A stretch of 12,619 nucleotides of DNA. It comes from PFJX01 sp031426735. GTDB lineage: Bacteria; Pseudomonadota; Gammaproteobacteria; Burkholderiales; Thiobacillaceae. Under the pieces are notes generated by a model that was not told where the DNA came from, did not search any database, and worked only from the letters and a program-made list of their open reading frames with translations. The stretch covers positions 1 to 12,619 of the forward strand of contig JASJPK010000132.1 in NCBI GenBank assembly GCA_031426735.1, given 5' to 3'. Of the stretch, positions 6,914 to 12,600 are shown piece after piece (within the stretch, counting starts at the first letter, position 1; every line of letters starts with the position of its first letter). The position numbers were made by a program, and so were the translations under genes.

Positions 6914-7233
6914 TGTCCGACTGGGTCGACGTGGCGCGGCTGGCCGACTTTCCCGCCGGCACGCGGCGGGTGATCGAACTGGATGGAGTGCGTGTCGCCG
7001 TGTTCCACCTGGACGACGGTTTTTACGCCATCGAAGACGTCTGCACCCACGACGGCGGCGAACTCGCCAGCGGCGAACTGGACGGTTGCGAAATCATCTG
7101 CCCGCGCCACGGCGCTCGCTTCGACCTGAAATCCGGCGCGGTGACGGCGCCGCCCGCCTACAGCGCGGTGGCGGTGTTTCCAATCAGGCTTGCCGGTGAC
7201 CGGTTGCAGGTGCGCGACGACCGCTGGGATTGA
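6913..7233 (+). CDS. Rieske-type [2Fe-2S] ferredoxin, small non-heme form
   Basis: 106 aa. A single Rieske domain with motif 1 C44-T-H46 (CTHDGGEL) and motif 2 C63-P-R-H66 (CPRHGARFD), the two Cys and two His that ligate a [2Fe-2S] cluster. There is no signal peptide or membrane anchor, so it is a soluble cytoplasmic electron carrier like those of dioxygenase systems, not a bc1 subunit. The start overlaps the sufT-like stop by one base (TGATG), so it belongs to the suf operon. In this setting it may supply electrons for cluster assembly or be a client of it; both are inference. No oxygenase gene is near. It is the last gene of the operon, followed after 7 nt by palindromic repeats. Confidence 0.95.
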   Translation: MSDWVDVARLADFPAGTRRVIELDGVRVAVFHLDDGFYAIEDVCTHDGGELASGELDGCEIICPRHGARFDLKSGAVTAPPAYSAVAVFPIRLAGDRLQVRDDRWD

Positions 7234-7240
7234 TTCTCCC

Positions 7241-7311
7241 CGTAGGAGCGCCTTCCAAGGCGCGATTGTTCCGGAGGTAAAAAGGATCGCGCCTTGGAAG
7301 GCGCTCCTACG
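7241..7311. repeat. REP/BIME-like palindromic element, unit 1
   Basis: Left arm (7241-7266) and right arm (7286-7311) are perfect 26-bp inverted copies around a 19-nt spacer. Each arm contains its own palindrome GCGCCTT-CC-AAGGCGC, so the element is two opposed hairpins, the usual shape of a BIME. It lies between the convergent ends of the Rieske gene and the DUF3460-like gene, where it may stop or stabilise both transcripts. No transposase is encoded here; dispersal by a RAYT enzyme elsewhere in the genome is possible. Confidence 0.9.
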
Positions 7312-7313
7312 GT

Positions 7314-7335
7314 ATCAATGCGATGCGGTTCTCGT
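7314..7335 (-). pseudogene. Degenerate copy of the 3' end of the DUF3460-like gene
   Basis: On the minus strand this matches the end of the gene at 7408-7635: CACGA, then ACCGCAT, then CGCATTGAT including the TGA stop. Relative to the gene it lacks 10 internal bases and has one further indel and one substitution. It lies between the two palindromic units, so the duplicated block appears to be gene tail plus palindrome. The match is short but collinear. Confidence 0.6.
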
Positions 7336-7402
7336 GTAGGGGCGCCTTCCAAGGCGCGATTGTTCCGGAGGTAAAGGATCGCGACCTGGAAGCCGCTCCT
7401 AA
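7336..7402. repeat. REP/BIME-like palindromic element, unit 2 (decayed)
   Basis: Left arm 7336-7360 is nearly identical to the arm of unit 1; the right arm 7378-7402 pairs with it at 20 of 25 positions. Unit 1 and unit 2 are direct copies 93-94 bp apart and share the spacer text TGTTCCGGAGGTAAA. This copy ends 5 nt from the stop codon of the DUF3460-like gene. Confidence 0.85.
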
Positions 7403-7407
7403 GGAAA

Positions 7408-7635
7408 TCAATGCGACTCGAACGGATGCGGTTTGTCGTGCCTGACTGCCCAGTTGAATCCATAGGTGTCATCCGGCACGCGGTCTTCCTCGGCTTCGCG
7501 TAGCGCGACTTCGTCGATGTTCTCCGTGTGCCAGCCGAAATTCCAGCCGCGTTGCTGCTCTTGCACCACTTCCGGATGCTGTTGCAGGTACTGGTCGATG
7601 AATTGCGTGAATTCCGAAACATAGTCTCTGTTCAT
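7408..7635 (-). CDS. Small DUF3460-like protein
   Basis: 75 aa, soluble and acidic, function unknown. The N-terminus DYVSEFTQFIDQYLQQHPE followed by a Gln/Arg and Gly-Trp segment resembles the DUF3460 family of small betaproteobacterial proteins (usually about 60 aa); this copy has a longer C-terminus rich in Asp, His and Pro. The ATG at 7635 has a strong GGAGGAG upstream. It lies 61 nt after the sensor gene on the same strand, so it may be co-transcribed with it. Its stop codon abuts the palindromic repeats, and a decayed copy of its last codons lies at 7314-7335. Family assignment is by motif resemblance only. Confidence 0.8.
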   Translation of the reverse strand: MNRDYVSEFTQFIDQYLQQHPEVVQEQQRGWNFGWHTENIDEVALREAEEDRVPDDTYGFNWAVRHDKPHPFESH

Positions 7636-7696
7636 CGCGATCTCCTCCTACTCTTGACACGCAAGGTTGCGGGTATTCGGCCCGCAAGCGGACCTC

Positions 7697-9556
7697 CTAC
7701 GCGGCCGCACGCCGGGAAACATCCACCACCGTGGCTTGCACGAATTTGCGGCCTTCGTCGTTGAAACTCGACAGGCTGACTTCAATCGGGAAGGCGCTGC
7801 CGTCCTTGTGGCGAGCATGTAGATCGAGCACCGTTCCATTTAGCCTGCTGGCGCGTTTTTCCGGGTGTTGCGTGTGCCGCTCGGCGTGAATTTCCCTCTT
7901 GGTCAGCGGTGCCAGCATTTCCACCGGTTGGTCGATCAACTCTCCGGGGGCATAGCCGAACATGGCGTCGAGGGCGGGATTGGTCATCTGGATCCGATCC
8001 GCGTCATCGAACACCAGCAAAGCATTCGGGTTGGTTTGCATCAGCAAGTGCAGATGCGCTTCGGTTTGCCGATGCAGTTCCTCGATGCGTTTGCGCTCGG
8101 AAATATCGACGACGAAGGCATCCACGAAACGTTCGCCATTCTCGCTGAACGGGCTCAGGCTGATTTCGAGCGGAAACAGGCTGTCATCCTTGCGGCGTCC
8201 GTTCAGTTCCATGCCGGAGCCCATCGGCCGCGGATGAGGGGAATCCATGAAGTGGGTGAACAGTTCGCCATGTTGATGAATGACGCTCCTGGGCAACAGG
8301 GTTTCCAGCGGCTTTTCGAGCAGTTCGCCGGGTTCATAGCCGAACATGCGTTCCAGCGCCGGATTTGCCAGAACGATGCGGCCCAAACGGTCGACCACCA
8401 GCAGGCCATTGCTGTTGGCTTCCACCACCAGGCGGAAGCGGTTTCTCGCCGCCGCCAGTTGCTTGGCAGCCACCGCTTCGGCGTGGGCTTTGGCAGACTC
8501 CACCTGGGCCTGGGTACGGCTGGTCATGGCGCGTGCCAGCCAGGCGCTGAGGCCGCCGAAGATGGCCAGCAGGACCAGCGTGGAGATGGCGACCATGGTC
8601 CAGGCTGACTTGCGCAGCATGCTCAGATGCGTCGTCGGCAAGTGCGAAATGACGAGCCAATGCGGTATCTCCGACGTGGTTCGGCTGTCGCTGACCTTGA
8701 GCGGATAGACGGTGCTCCAGGTCCACATGCCGGTTGCGTTTTCGATCTGGCCGGAAGGAATGCTGGAGATTTGCTTCCAGGCGGCAGGGTCGTCGCGGGC
8801 GAGCGTTTTGTTGCGCTGGAACATGAAGCCCCAGGCATCTTCAGAATTCGGGCTGACCAGCCAGTAGCCCGCGCTATTCAGCAGCATGGCGTGGTCGCGC
8901 GCACCGACCAGGCTTTCGACGAAGGAATTGAGGAAGTACTGGGCGGCTACGTCGAGAATCAGGATGCCGCGCACCTGGCCATTGCTGTCCTGCAGCGGAG
9001 TCGCCAGGCGCAACGTGGGTTTGTGCGGAATTTCCACTTTGCCGTTTTCGACGTTCAGATCGAGCGGAGAGAGGAATACCTGGCCCGGTTTCAGCCGCAT
9101 GGTGTTTTTGAAGTAGTAGCTGTCGGACAGGTTCTGCAACTTGTCGGCCGGGACAATCTGCGGATGTCCGTCGACGTTGTTGACCCTCACCCGCTCTCTG
9201 CCGCTGCTGTCGAGCCAGCGCGCCTTGTCATAGATATCGTTGAAGGCGAGCAACGTCGAAAAGGCGTTGGTCATGCCGCCGAAAGCCGCCGGATCATTGG
9301 CGTCGATGGCTTCTCTTATGGCCTTGTCCTGTGCCAGCGTGTGCAATTGATGGAACGGGGAATGCAATTCGTCGTTGAGGCGCCGTACGCCCATGACGAC
9401 TGTGCCGATCTCGCTGGACCGGGTCAGCTCCAGTTCGCTGGAAATCCGTTCATGGCCGATATACCAGGCACCGGCGAGGATGAGCAGGGCAATCGAGGTG
9501 AACAGCAGAAAAAAAAGACGTATTGGGAACGGGTCATTCTGATTCGTACTTTCCAT
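7697..9556 (-). CDS. Membrane-bound Cache-PAS-PAS sensor lacking an output domain
   Basis: 619 aa. TM helix 1 at about 12-33; a periplasmic Cache-like sensor domain at about 45-310 (including RWLDSSGRERVRVN, SYYFKNTM and LRLATPLQDSNGQVRGILILD, typical of double Cache domains); TM helix 2 at about 318-340; an Ala-rich coiled linker (345-375); PAS 1 (372-487, FRLVVEANSNGLLVVD to VVDISERKR); PAS 2 (498-613, similar layout). The two PAS domains resemble each other (NPALERMFGYEPGEL versus NPALDAMFGYAPGEL), suggesting internal duplication. Translation stops right after PAS 2 (VVDVSRRAAA-TAG) with no kinase, GGDEF, EAL or methyl-accepting domain. The ATG at 9556 is preferred over an in-frame ATG at 9568 because GGAG lies 6 nt before it. 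PAS 2 probably passes signal to a separate partner; the nearby soluble kinase is the obvious candidate. Ligand unknown. Confidence 0.92.
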   Translation of the reverse strand: MESTNQNDPFPIRLFFLLFTSIALLILAGAWYIGHERISSELELTRSSEIGTVVMGVRRLNDELHSPFHQLHTLAQDKAIREAIDANDPAAFGGMTNAFSTLLAFNDIYDKARWLDSSGRERVRVNNVDGHPQIVPADKLQNLSDSYYFKNTMRLKPGQVFLSPLDLNVENGKVEIPHKPTLRLATPLQDSNGQVRGILILDVAAQYFLNSFVESLVGARDHAMLLNSAGYWLVSPNSEDAWGFMFQRNKTLARDDPAAWKQISSIPSGQIENATGMWTWSTVYPLKVSDSRTTSEIPHWLVISHLPTTHLSMLRKSAWTMVAISTLVLLAIFGGLSAWLARAMTSRTQAQVESAKAHAEAVAAKQLAAARNRFRLVVEANSNGLLVVDRLGRIVLANPALERMFGYEPGELLEKPLETLLPRSVIHQHGELFTHFMDSPHPRPMGSGMELNGRRKDDSLFPLEISLSPFSENGERFVDAFVVDISERKRIEELHRQTEAHLHLLMQTNPNALLVFDDADRIQMTNPALDAMFGYAPGELIDQPVEMLAPLTKREIHAERHTQHPEKRASRLNGTVLDLHARHKDGSAFPIEVSLSSFNDEGRKFVQATVVDVSRRAAA

Positions 9557-9594
9557 GCGAGGCTCCATGTTCGACAGGCCGCCGGTTGGGCAGC

Positions 9595-9628
9595 CAAATG
9601 GAAAACGCCCACGAAATGCGCGGGCGTT
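9595..9628 (-). terminator. Intrinsic terminator after the second small-protein gene
   Basis: On the minus strand AACGCCC (9628-9622) pairs with GGGCGTT (9610-9604) across an 11-nt loop, followed by TTTTCCATTTG. It starts 15 nt after the stop codon at 9644. The U-tract is short, but the hairpin is typical. It separates this gene from the downstream sensor gene, which therefore needs read-through or a promoter in the short interval 9557-9600. Confidence 0.7.
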
Positions 9629-9643
9629 AATCCGATTTTGGCT

Positions 9644-10060
9644 TCAGTACTGATCGGCCAACCAACCGTCCAGATTGCTGCATGCCTCAGCGGTCGGGCG
9701 GTTGCTTGCCTTGCCCAGCATGGGAGTGAAACAGAGGAATTGATTGCCCTCTGCATCCGACAGGTTGCGCAACGGCATTGCGCCCAGGGTTTCGTAACCG
9801 CGCGCATCCATCAGCACGAACTGGTAGTCATCGCCGACGCAGACCTCCAGCTTGCCGCCGTTGCCCGCGCCGTACTTGGCCCACCAGGAATCCGGGTCGG
9901 CGCCGTCGTAGATCGGCGGCATGGCCTGATCGCTGTTCCGGTGCCAGGCCATGATGGTGGGTTCCTGCATCTGGTTTTCACGAGCGATGCCTTTGGCGAG
10001 CAGGCTCGCGCTCTGGTAATTCAGTTCCGACCCTTGGTAATCGATGTGGATATTTCTCAT
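9644..10060 (-). CDS. Small conserved protein of unknown function, paralogue B of the gene after dsrA
   Basis: 138 aa, complete. Collinear with the protein at 1-400 and about 60% identical by eye, with a 3-residue insertion near 45-50. Shared blocks are MQEPTI (31-36), WH (39-40), YDGADPD-WW-KYG-GNGG (51-69), PLRNL (96-100), FTPML (111-115) and ACS-LD-W-ADQY (126-138). C110 and C127 are conserved in both; C74 is unique to this copy. There is no signal peptide or TM helix. The ATG at 10060 is preceded by GAAGGA. The gene is followed by its own terminator and preceded by a palindrome-rich region shared with the kinase gene, so it appears to be an independent unit. It may be the AF1514 family (weak recollection). 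A role beside the Dsr system is inferred only from the linkage of its paralogue. Confidence 0.92.
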   Translation of the reverse strand: MRNIHIDYQGSELNYQSASLLAKGIARENQMQEPTIMAWHRNSDQAMPPIYDGADPDSWWAKYGAGNGGKLEVCVGDDYQFVLMDARGYETLGAMPLRNLSDAEGNQFLCFTPMLGKASNRPTAEACSNLDGWLADQY

Positions 10061-10123
10061 GTCATTTCCTTCAGGTGATGAATCACTGGCTCGGGAGAAC
10101 GACGGAGTGCCGCCATCCCGTGT

Positions 10124-10140
10124 ATTGGTTATATACCAAT
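10124..10140 (-). promoter_or_regulatory. Candidate promoter/operator of the second small-protein gene
   Basis: A perfect inverted repeat ATTGGT-TATAT-ACCAAT whose minus-strand reading contains TATATAAC, a good -10-like element 64-80 nt before the ATG at 10060. A TTGATC hexamer lies about 19 nt upstream of it, a weak -35 with long spacing. Overlap of palindrome and -10 would suit repression. The promoter assignment is tentative. Confidence 0.4.
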
Positions 10141-10156
10141 TACCAGATCAATTCGA

Positions 10157-10169
10157 TCAAGTAATTTAC
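10157..10169 (-). promoter_or_regulatory. AT-rich motif shared with the dsrA upstream region
   Basis: TCAAGTAATTTAC here contains both 10-mers TCAAGTAATT and AGTAATTTAC that occur at 1905-1914 and 1895-1904 upstream of dsrA. Distances to the start codons are about 97-100 nt here and 99-109 nt at dsrA, on the same strand relative to the gene. A shared regulator is possible; chance cannot be excluded in AT-rich DNA. Confidence 0.35.
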
Positions 10170-10369
10170 CGGTTATGTTTCGGTAGAACCCTACCTCAAG
10201 CTTCGGGCTTGCCTGCAGGTCAGGGGACGGCGCGTGAGCGGGCGGATATGTACCTTTTCGGTAAGGTCGAGTCGAAACTCAGTGGAACCCCTACTAAAGC
10301 GATCTTCACAACCTTAAATAGGCTGGCAATTTTTACCGTGCGGCAAGCTGACTAACATTCCATCAACTC

Positions 10370-10386
10370 TTGTTCGTGCTGAACAA
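10370..10386 (+). promoter_or_regulatory. Perfect inverted repeat upstream of the kinase gene
   Basis: TTGTTC-GTGCT-GAACAA, 6-bp arms with a 5-bp spacer, 88-104 nt before the ATG at 10474. A further GAACAA half-site follows at 10419-10424. It is a candidate operator for the kinase gene; factor unknown. Confidence 0.35.
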
Positions 10387-10473
10387 ACGAGGATTTCCGA
10401 TTCTGAAATCGCGCAGAAGAACAAGCGGTGAACAGGATCATCCAGAAGGAGCGGAGATTGAGGGGGTGTCGGT

Positions 10474-11451
10474 ATGCTGCATATGCAAGGTGTGACAGGT
10501 AATGCGAGTAGTTGCGCCGCGGTCAATTCCGATATGGCGACTGTGGCTGCCAACGAGAGTGGACGCCTTGGCGGACATCGCGCCAAGACATTCGATGAAA
10601 TGGCGATGGCGATGAATCACTGCGGAGCGGTCTTTCCGGAAGCGAACCGGTTTGATGGCGAGTTCAAGAATTTTGTCGTCAAAGACAGAAGGGCGCGTGC
10701 GGAACTTGCGTTGTCCGAATCGCGCCGCGAACTGCGGCGTTTATCCGGCTTGCTGTGTTCCATGCAGGAAGACGAACGCAGGCGGATTGCGCGAGATCTT
10801 CACGATGGCCTAGGGCAGAGCCTGAACCTGATCAAGATGTCCCTGGAAAACACGGTCCGCATTGCACCGGAAGAATCGAATGCCTCGGTGGTCGAATCAC
10901 TGCAACAGGTTATTCCCAGAATCAAGGATGCCTTGAGCGAGGTACGTCGCGTCGCCAAGGAATTGCGTCCGCCAATGCTGGACGACTTGGGCATCCTGCC
11001 CACCCTGGGCTGGTTGCTGCGCGAATACGAGACCACTTGCGGCCATATCCATGTCGAAAAAGTGTTCGCCATCGAAGAGTCGGATGTGCCGGATCGACTC
11101 AAGATCACGCTGTTTCGCATCATTCAGGAAGCGATCAACAACATCGTCAAGCATGCCGGCGCCAATCGCGTGCGCATCCAGCTGGAGCGGCAAGACGACG
11201 TGTTGCACTTGCTGATCGAGGACAACGGCCACGGTTTCGATCCCGCCAAAGTGGTGTGTACCGATGCTCTTGGGCGGGGCCTGGGACTGCTCAGCATGAA
11301 GGAGCGTGCCGCCTTTACCGGCGGCGTATATCGGCTCGATTCGACGCCTGGGCAGGGCACGCGCATCCAGGCGACGTGGTCATGCAGGGCAGATGTCGCC
11401 AGTCCGAATTCGACAGAAAGTCTCGATTGCGCGAGGGGGGCGGAGGGGTAA
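10474..11451 (+). CDS. Soluble NarL-family sensor histidine kinase without a recognised sensor domain
   Basis: 325 aa. HisKA_3 dimerisation/phosphoacceptor domain at about 95-165 with H110 in ERRRIARDLHDGLGQ, then a HATPase domain (about 205-305): N-box EAINNIVKHA (219-228), G1 EDNGHGFD (249-256), G2 GRGLGLLSMKER (267-278). It would autophosphorylate on H110 and pass phosphate to the nearby response regulator. There is no TM helix or signal peptide. Residues 1-65 match nothing I recognise; residues 66-95 (FVVKDRRARAELALSESRREL) look like the end of a PAS domain plus linker, so it may derive from a PAS-kinase that lost its sensor. The ATG has a GAGGGGG site 7 nt upstream; start confidence is moderate. 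The neighbouring membrane Cache-PAS-PAS protein lacks exactly the part present here. Cysteines C14, C50 and C95 do not form an obvious cluster motif. Confidence 0.92.
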   Translation: MLHMQGVTGNASSCAAVNSDMATVAANESGRLGGHRAKTFDEMAMAMNHCGAVFPEANRFDGEFKNFVVKDRRARAELALSESRRELRRLSGLLCSMQEDERRRIARDLHDGLGQSLNLIKMSLENTVRIAPEESNASVVESLQQVIPRIKDALSEVRRVAKELRPPMLDDLGILPTLGWLLREYETTCGHIHVEKVFAIEESDVPDRLKITLFRIIQEAINNIVKHAGANRVRIQLERQDDVLHLLIEDNGHGFDPAKVVCTDALGRGLGLLSMKERAAFTGGVYRLDSTPGQGTRIQATWSCRADVASPNSTESLDCARGAEG

Positions 11452-11480
11452 GAACGATAAGACCACGGGGAACCCATGAG

Positions 11481-11504
11481 GCAGGTGGTACCGCCCACAC
11501 CTGC
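11481..11504 (+). promoter_or_regulatory. Stem-loop after the kinase gene
   Basis: GCAGGTG (11481-11487) pairs with CACCTGC (11498-11504) around a 10-nt loop, 29 nt after the kinase stop. No T-run follows, so it is not a clear terminator. It may mark RNA processing or partial termination between kinase and regulator. Confidence 0.35.
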
Positions 11505-11608
11505 GGCTGCAATCCGGCGACTGCTCATTTCGAAGCATTTTCTGCAGCCTTCCCCCGAAGTCATATAAATCAGGATCAAGCAGTACAGCAATGCATAGGG
11601 TTGTTTTT

Positions 11609-11640
11609 CCGAATGAATGCGTCGAGCGCATTTAGTTCGG
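11609..11640 (+). promoter_or_regulatory. Extended hairpin in the leader of the response regulator gene
   Basis: Inner arms AATGCG-TCGAG-CGCATT (11616-11632) nest within outer arms CCGAA (11609-11613) and TTCGG (11636-11640). It lies 28 nt before the regulator start codon, just upstream of its AGGAGG site (11659-11664). It may be an operator or an RNA structure affecting expression. A T-run precedes rather than follows it, so it is not a forward terminator. Confidence 0.4.
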
Positions 11641-11668
11641 GTCGGAAAATCTCAGCGCAGGAGGCAGC

Positions 11669-12343
11669 ATGGAAGGGAAACAGCGAATCTTTATCGTAGA
11701 GGACCACACCTTGCTCAGGGCAGGGTTGCGGGCGCTTCTGTCACAGGATATCGACATGGAGATCGTCGGTGAGGCCGACAATGGCCGCGACGCGATCCGC
11801 CTGATCGCGGCGTTATCCCCCAATCTCGTTTTGATGGATATCTCCATGCCGGGCATGAACGGCATCGAGGCGATGATCGACATCAAACGTCGCAACGCGG
11901 ATACGCGCGTCCTGGTGCTCACCTTCCACAAGACCGAAGAGTACATACACGCTTGTCTGCGTGCCGGCGCCGACGGCTACATGCTCAAGGACGCCTCGCA
12001 TGACGAATTGCGGGTCGCGATCCGTAGTGTGTTGAACGGCAAGACTTATCTGAGTCCGGACATCTCGGACAAGGTGATCAACGCTTATCTGGGTACCGGC
12101 GGCGTCAACAACCCGACCACGAGTTGGGACCGACTGACCCATCGCGAACGCGAAGTATTGAAGCTGGTGGCGGAAGGGCATCCCAACAAATACATTGCCA
12201 ATTACCTTTGCCTGAGCATCAAGACCGTCGAAAAACACCGCTCCAACCTGATGAAGAAACTCGATCTGCACAACGCCTCGACGATCACGGCCTACGCTAT
12301 CGAAAGAGGTTTACTCGCCACCTCGGCACCGCGACTAATTTGA
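11669..12343 (+). CDS. NarL/LuxR-family DNA-binding response regulator
   Basis: 224 aa. Receiver domain at about 5-120: acidic pair E11/D12, phosphoacceptor D57 in LVLMDISMPGMNG, switch T85 in LVLTFHKTEE, K107 in MLKDAS. LuxR-type helix-turn-helix at about 154-215 (LTHREREVLKLVAEGHPNKYIA, SIKTVEKHRSNLMKKL). It is the expected partner of the HisKA_3 kinase encoded 217 nt upstream. Targets are unknown; the palindrome-rich region upstream of the kinase is a natural candidate. The ATG at 11669 follows a perfect AGGAGG. The last codons and stop are copied in the tandem repeats downstream. The 217-nt gap from the kinase is long for an operon and carries hairpins, so the regulator may have its own promoter. 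Confidence 0.96.
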   Translation: MEGKQRIFIVEDHTLLRAGLRALLSQDIDMEIVGEADNGRDAIRLIAALSPNLVLMDISMPGMNGIEAMIDIKRRNADTRVLVLTFHKTEEYIHACLRAGADGYMLKDASHDELRVAIRSVLNGKTYLSPDISDKVINAYLGTGGVNNPTTSWDRLTHREREVLKLVAEGHPNKYIANYLCLSIKTVEKHRSNLMKKLDLHNASTITAYAIERGLLATSAPRLI

Positions 12344-12354
12344 AGAGGGTGCAA

Positions 12355-12429
12355 GTAGGATGGGCAAAGCGCAGCGTGCCCATCACCCCCGCTGCGATAG
12401 ATGGGCACGCTACGCTTTGCCCATCCTAC
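12355..12429. repeat. REP-like palindrome, unit 1 of the right-hand array
   Basis: Left arm 12355-12384 (begins GTAGGATGGGCAAAGCG) and right arm 12400-12429 are inverted copies matching at 29 of 30 positions, spacer 15 nt. It begins 12 nt after the response regulator stop. This type of GTAGGATGGGC palindrome is familiar from intergenic regions of beta- and gammaproteobacteria. It may act as a transcription terminator or mRNA stabiliser. Confidence 0.9.
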
Positions 12430-12435
12430 AGAACC

Positions 12436-12500
12436 TGCACACCTCGACGATCACGGCCTACTCCATCGAAAGAGGCTTGCGCGACGGCACGACCATTTGA
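12436..12500 (+). pseudogene. Duplicated 3' end of the response regulator gene
   Basis: Reads CTGCAC, then CTCGACGATCACGGCCTAC as in the gene at 12278-12296, and ends ATTTGA like the gene. In frame it encodes LHTSTITAYSIERGL followed by six residues and a stop, against LHNASTITAYAIERGL in the gene. About 21 codons plus the stop are copied, with substitutions concentrated after ERGL. No start codon or upstream domain is present, so it is a gene fragment. Confidence 0.85.
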
Positions 12501-12520
12501 AAAACCTGCTGCGGGCGCAA

Positions 12521-12594
12521 GTAGGATGGGCAAAGCGCAGCGTGCCCATCACCCCGCTGCGATTGATGGGCACGCTACGCTTTGCCCATCCTAC
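12521..12594. repeat. REP-like palindrome, unit 2 of the right-hand array
   Basis: Arms 12521-12550 and 12565-12594 are identical to those of unit 1, with a 14-nt spacer that differs slightly. The spacing between the two left arms is 166 bp. Together with the gene-tail copies this forms a tandem repeat with a period of 165-166 bp. Confidence 0.9.
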
Positions 12595-12600
12595 AGAACC

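Larger units (their letters stand above)
10061..10473. promoter_or_regulatory. 413-nt divergent intergenic region with many inverted repeats
   Basis: No convincing gene lies here; the plus-strand ORF that enters from 10044 has no ribosome binding site and no familiar motif. Inverted repeats seen: ATTGGT-TATAT-ACCAAT (10124-10140); GGTAG-AACC-CTACC (10182-10195); CAAGC-TTCGG-GCTTG (10197-10211); TACC-TTTTC-GGTA (10251-10263); TTGTTC-GTGCT-GAACAA (10370-10386). AT content is higher than in the neighbouring genes. It must carry promoters for the small protein gene (minus) and the kinase gene (plus). The TACC/GGTA half-sites recall NarL-family heptamers, and a NarL-family regulator is encoded nearby, but the match is loose. 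Confidence 0.6.

Noticed and set aside
6271..7233. 320-codon reading of the Rieske frame extending back through sufU and sufT
   Set aside because: Only the last 106 codons match a Rieske protein. The upstream part is an out-of-frame reading of two clear genes, and the ATG at 6913 overlaps the sufT-like stop as expected for coupling.
7241..7402. Insertion sequence or MITE with terminal repeats and target duplication
   Set aside because: The units are opposed hairpins without a clear target-site duplication at each end or a transposase; the shared flanking bases are better explained by tandem duplication with the gene tail.
8627..10078. Plus-strand ORF of 483 codons opposite the sensor gene and paralogue B
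   Set aside because: It spans two well-supported minus-strand genes and the terminator between them, has no domain and no ribosome binding site.
10044..10355. 103-codon plus-strand ORF in the divergent region
   Set aside because: It starts inside paralogue B on the opposite strand, lacks a ribosome binding site, contains several palindromes and has no familiar motif.
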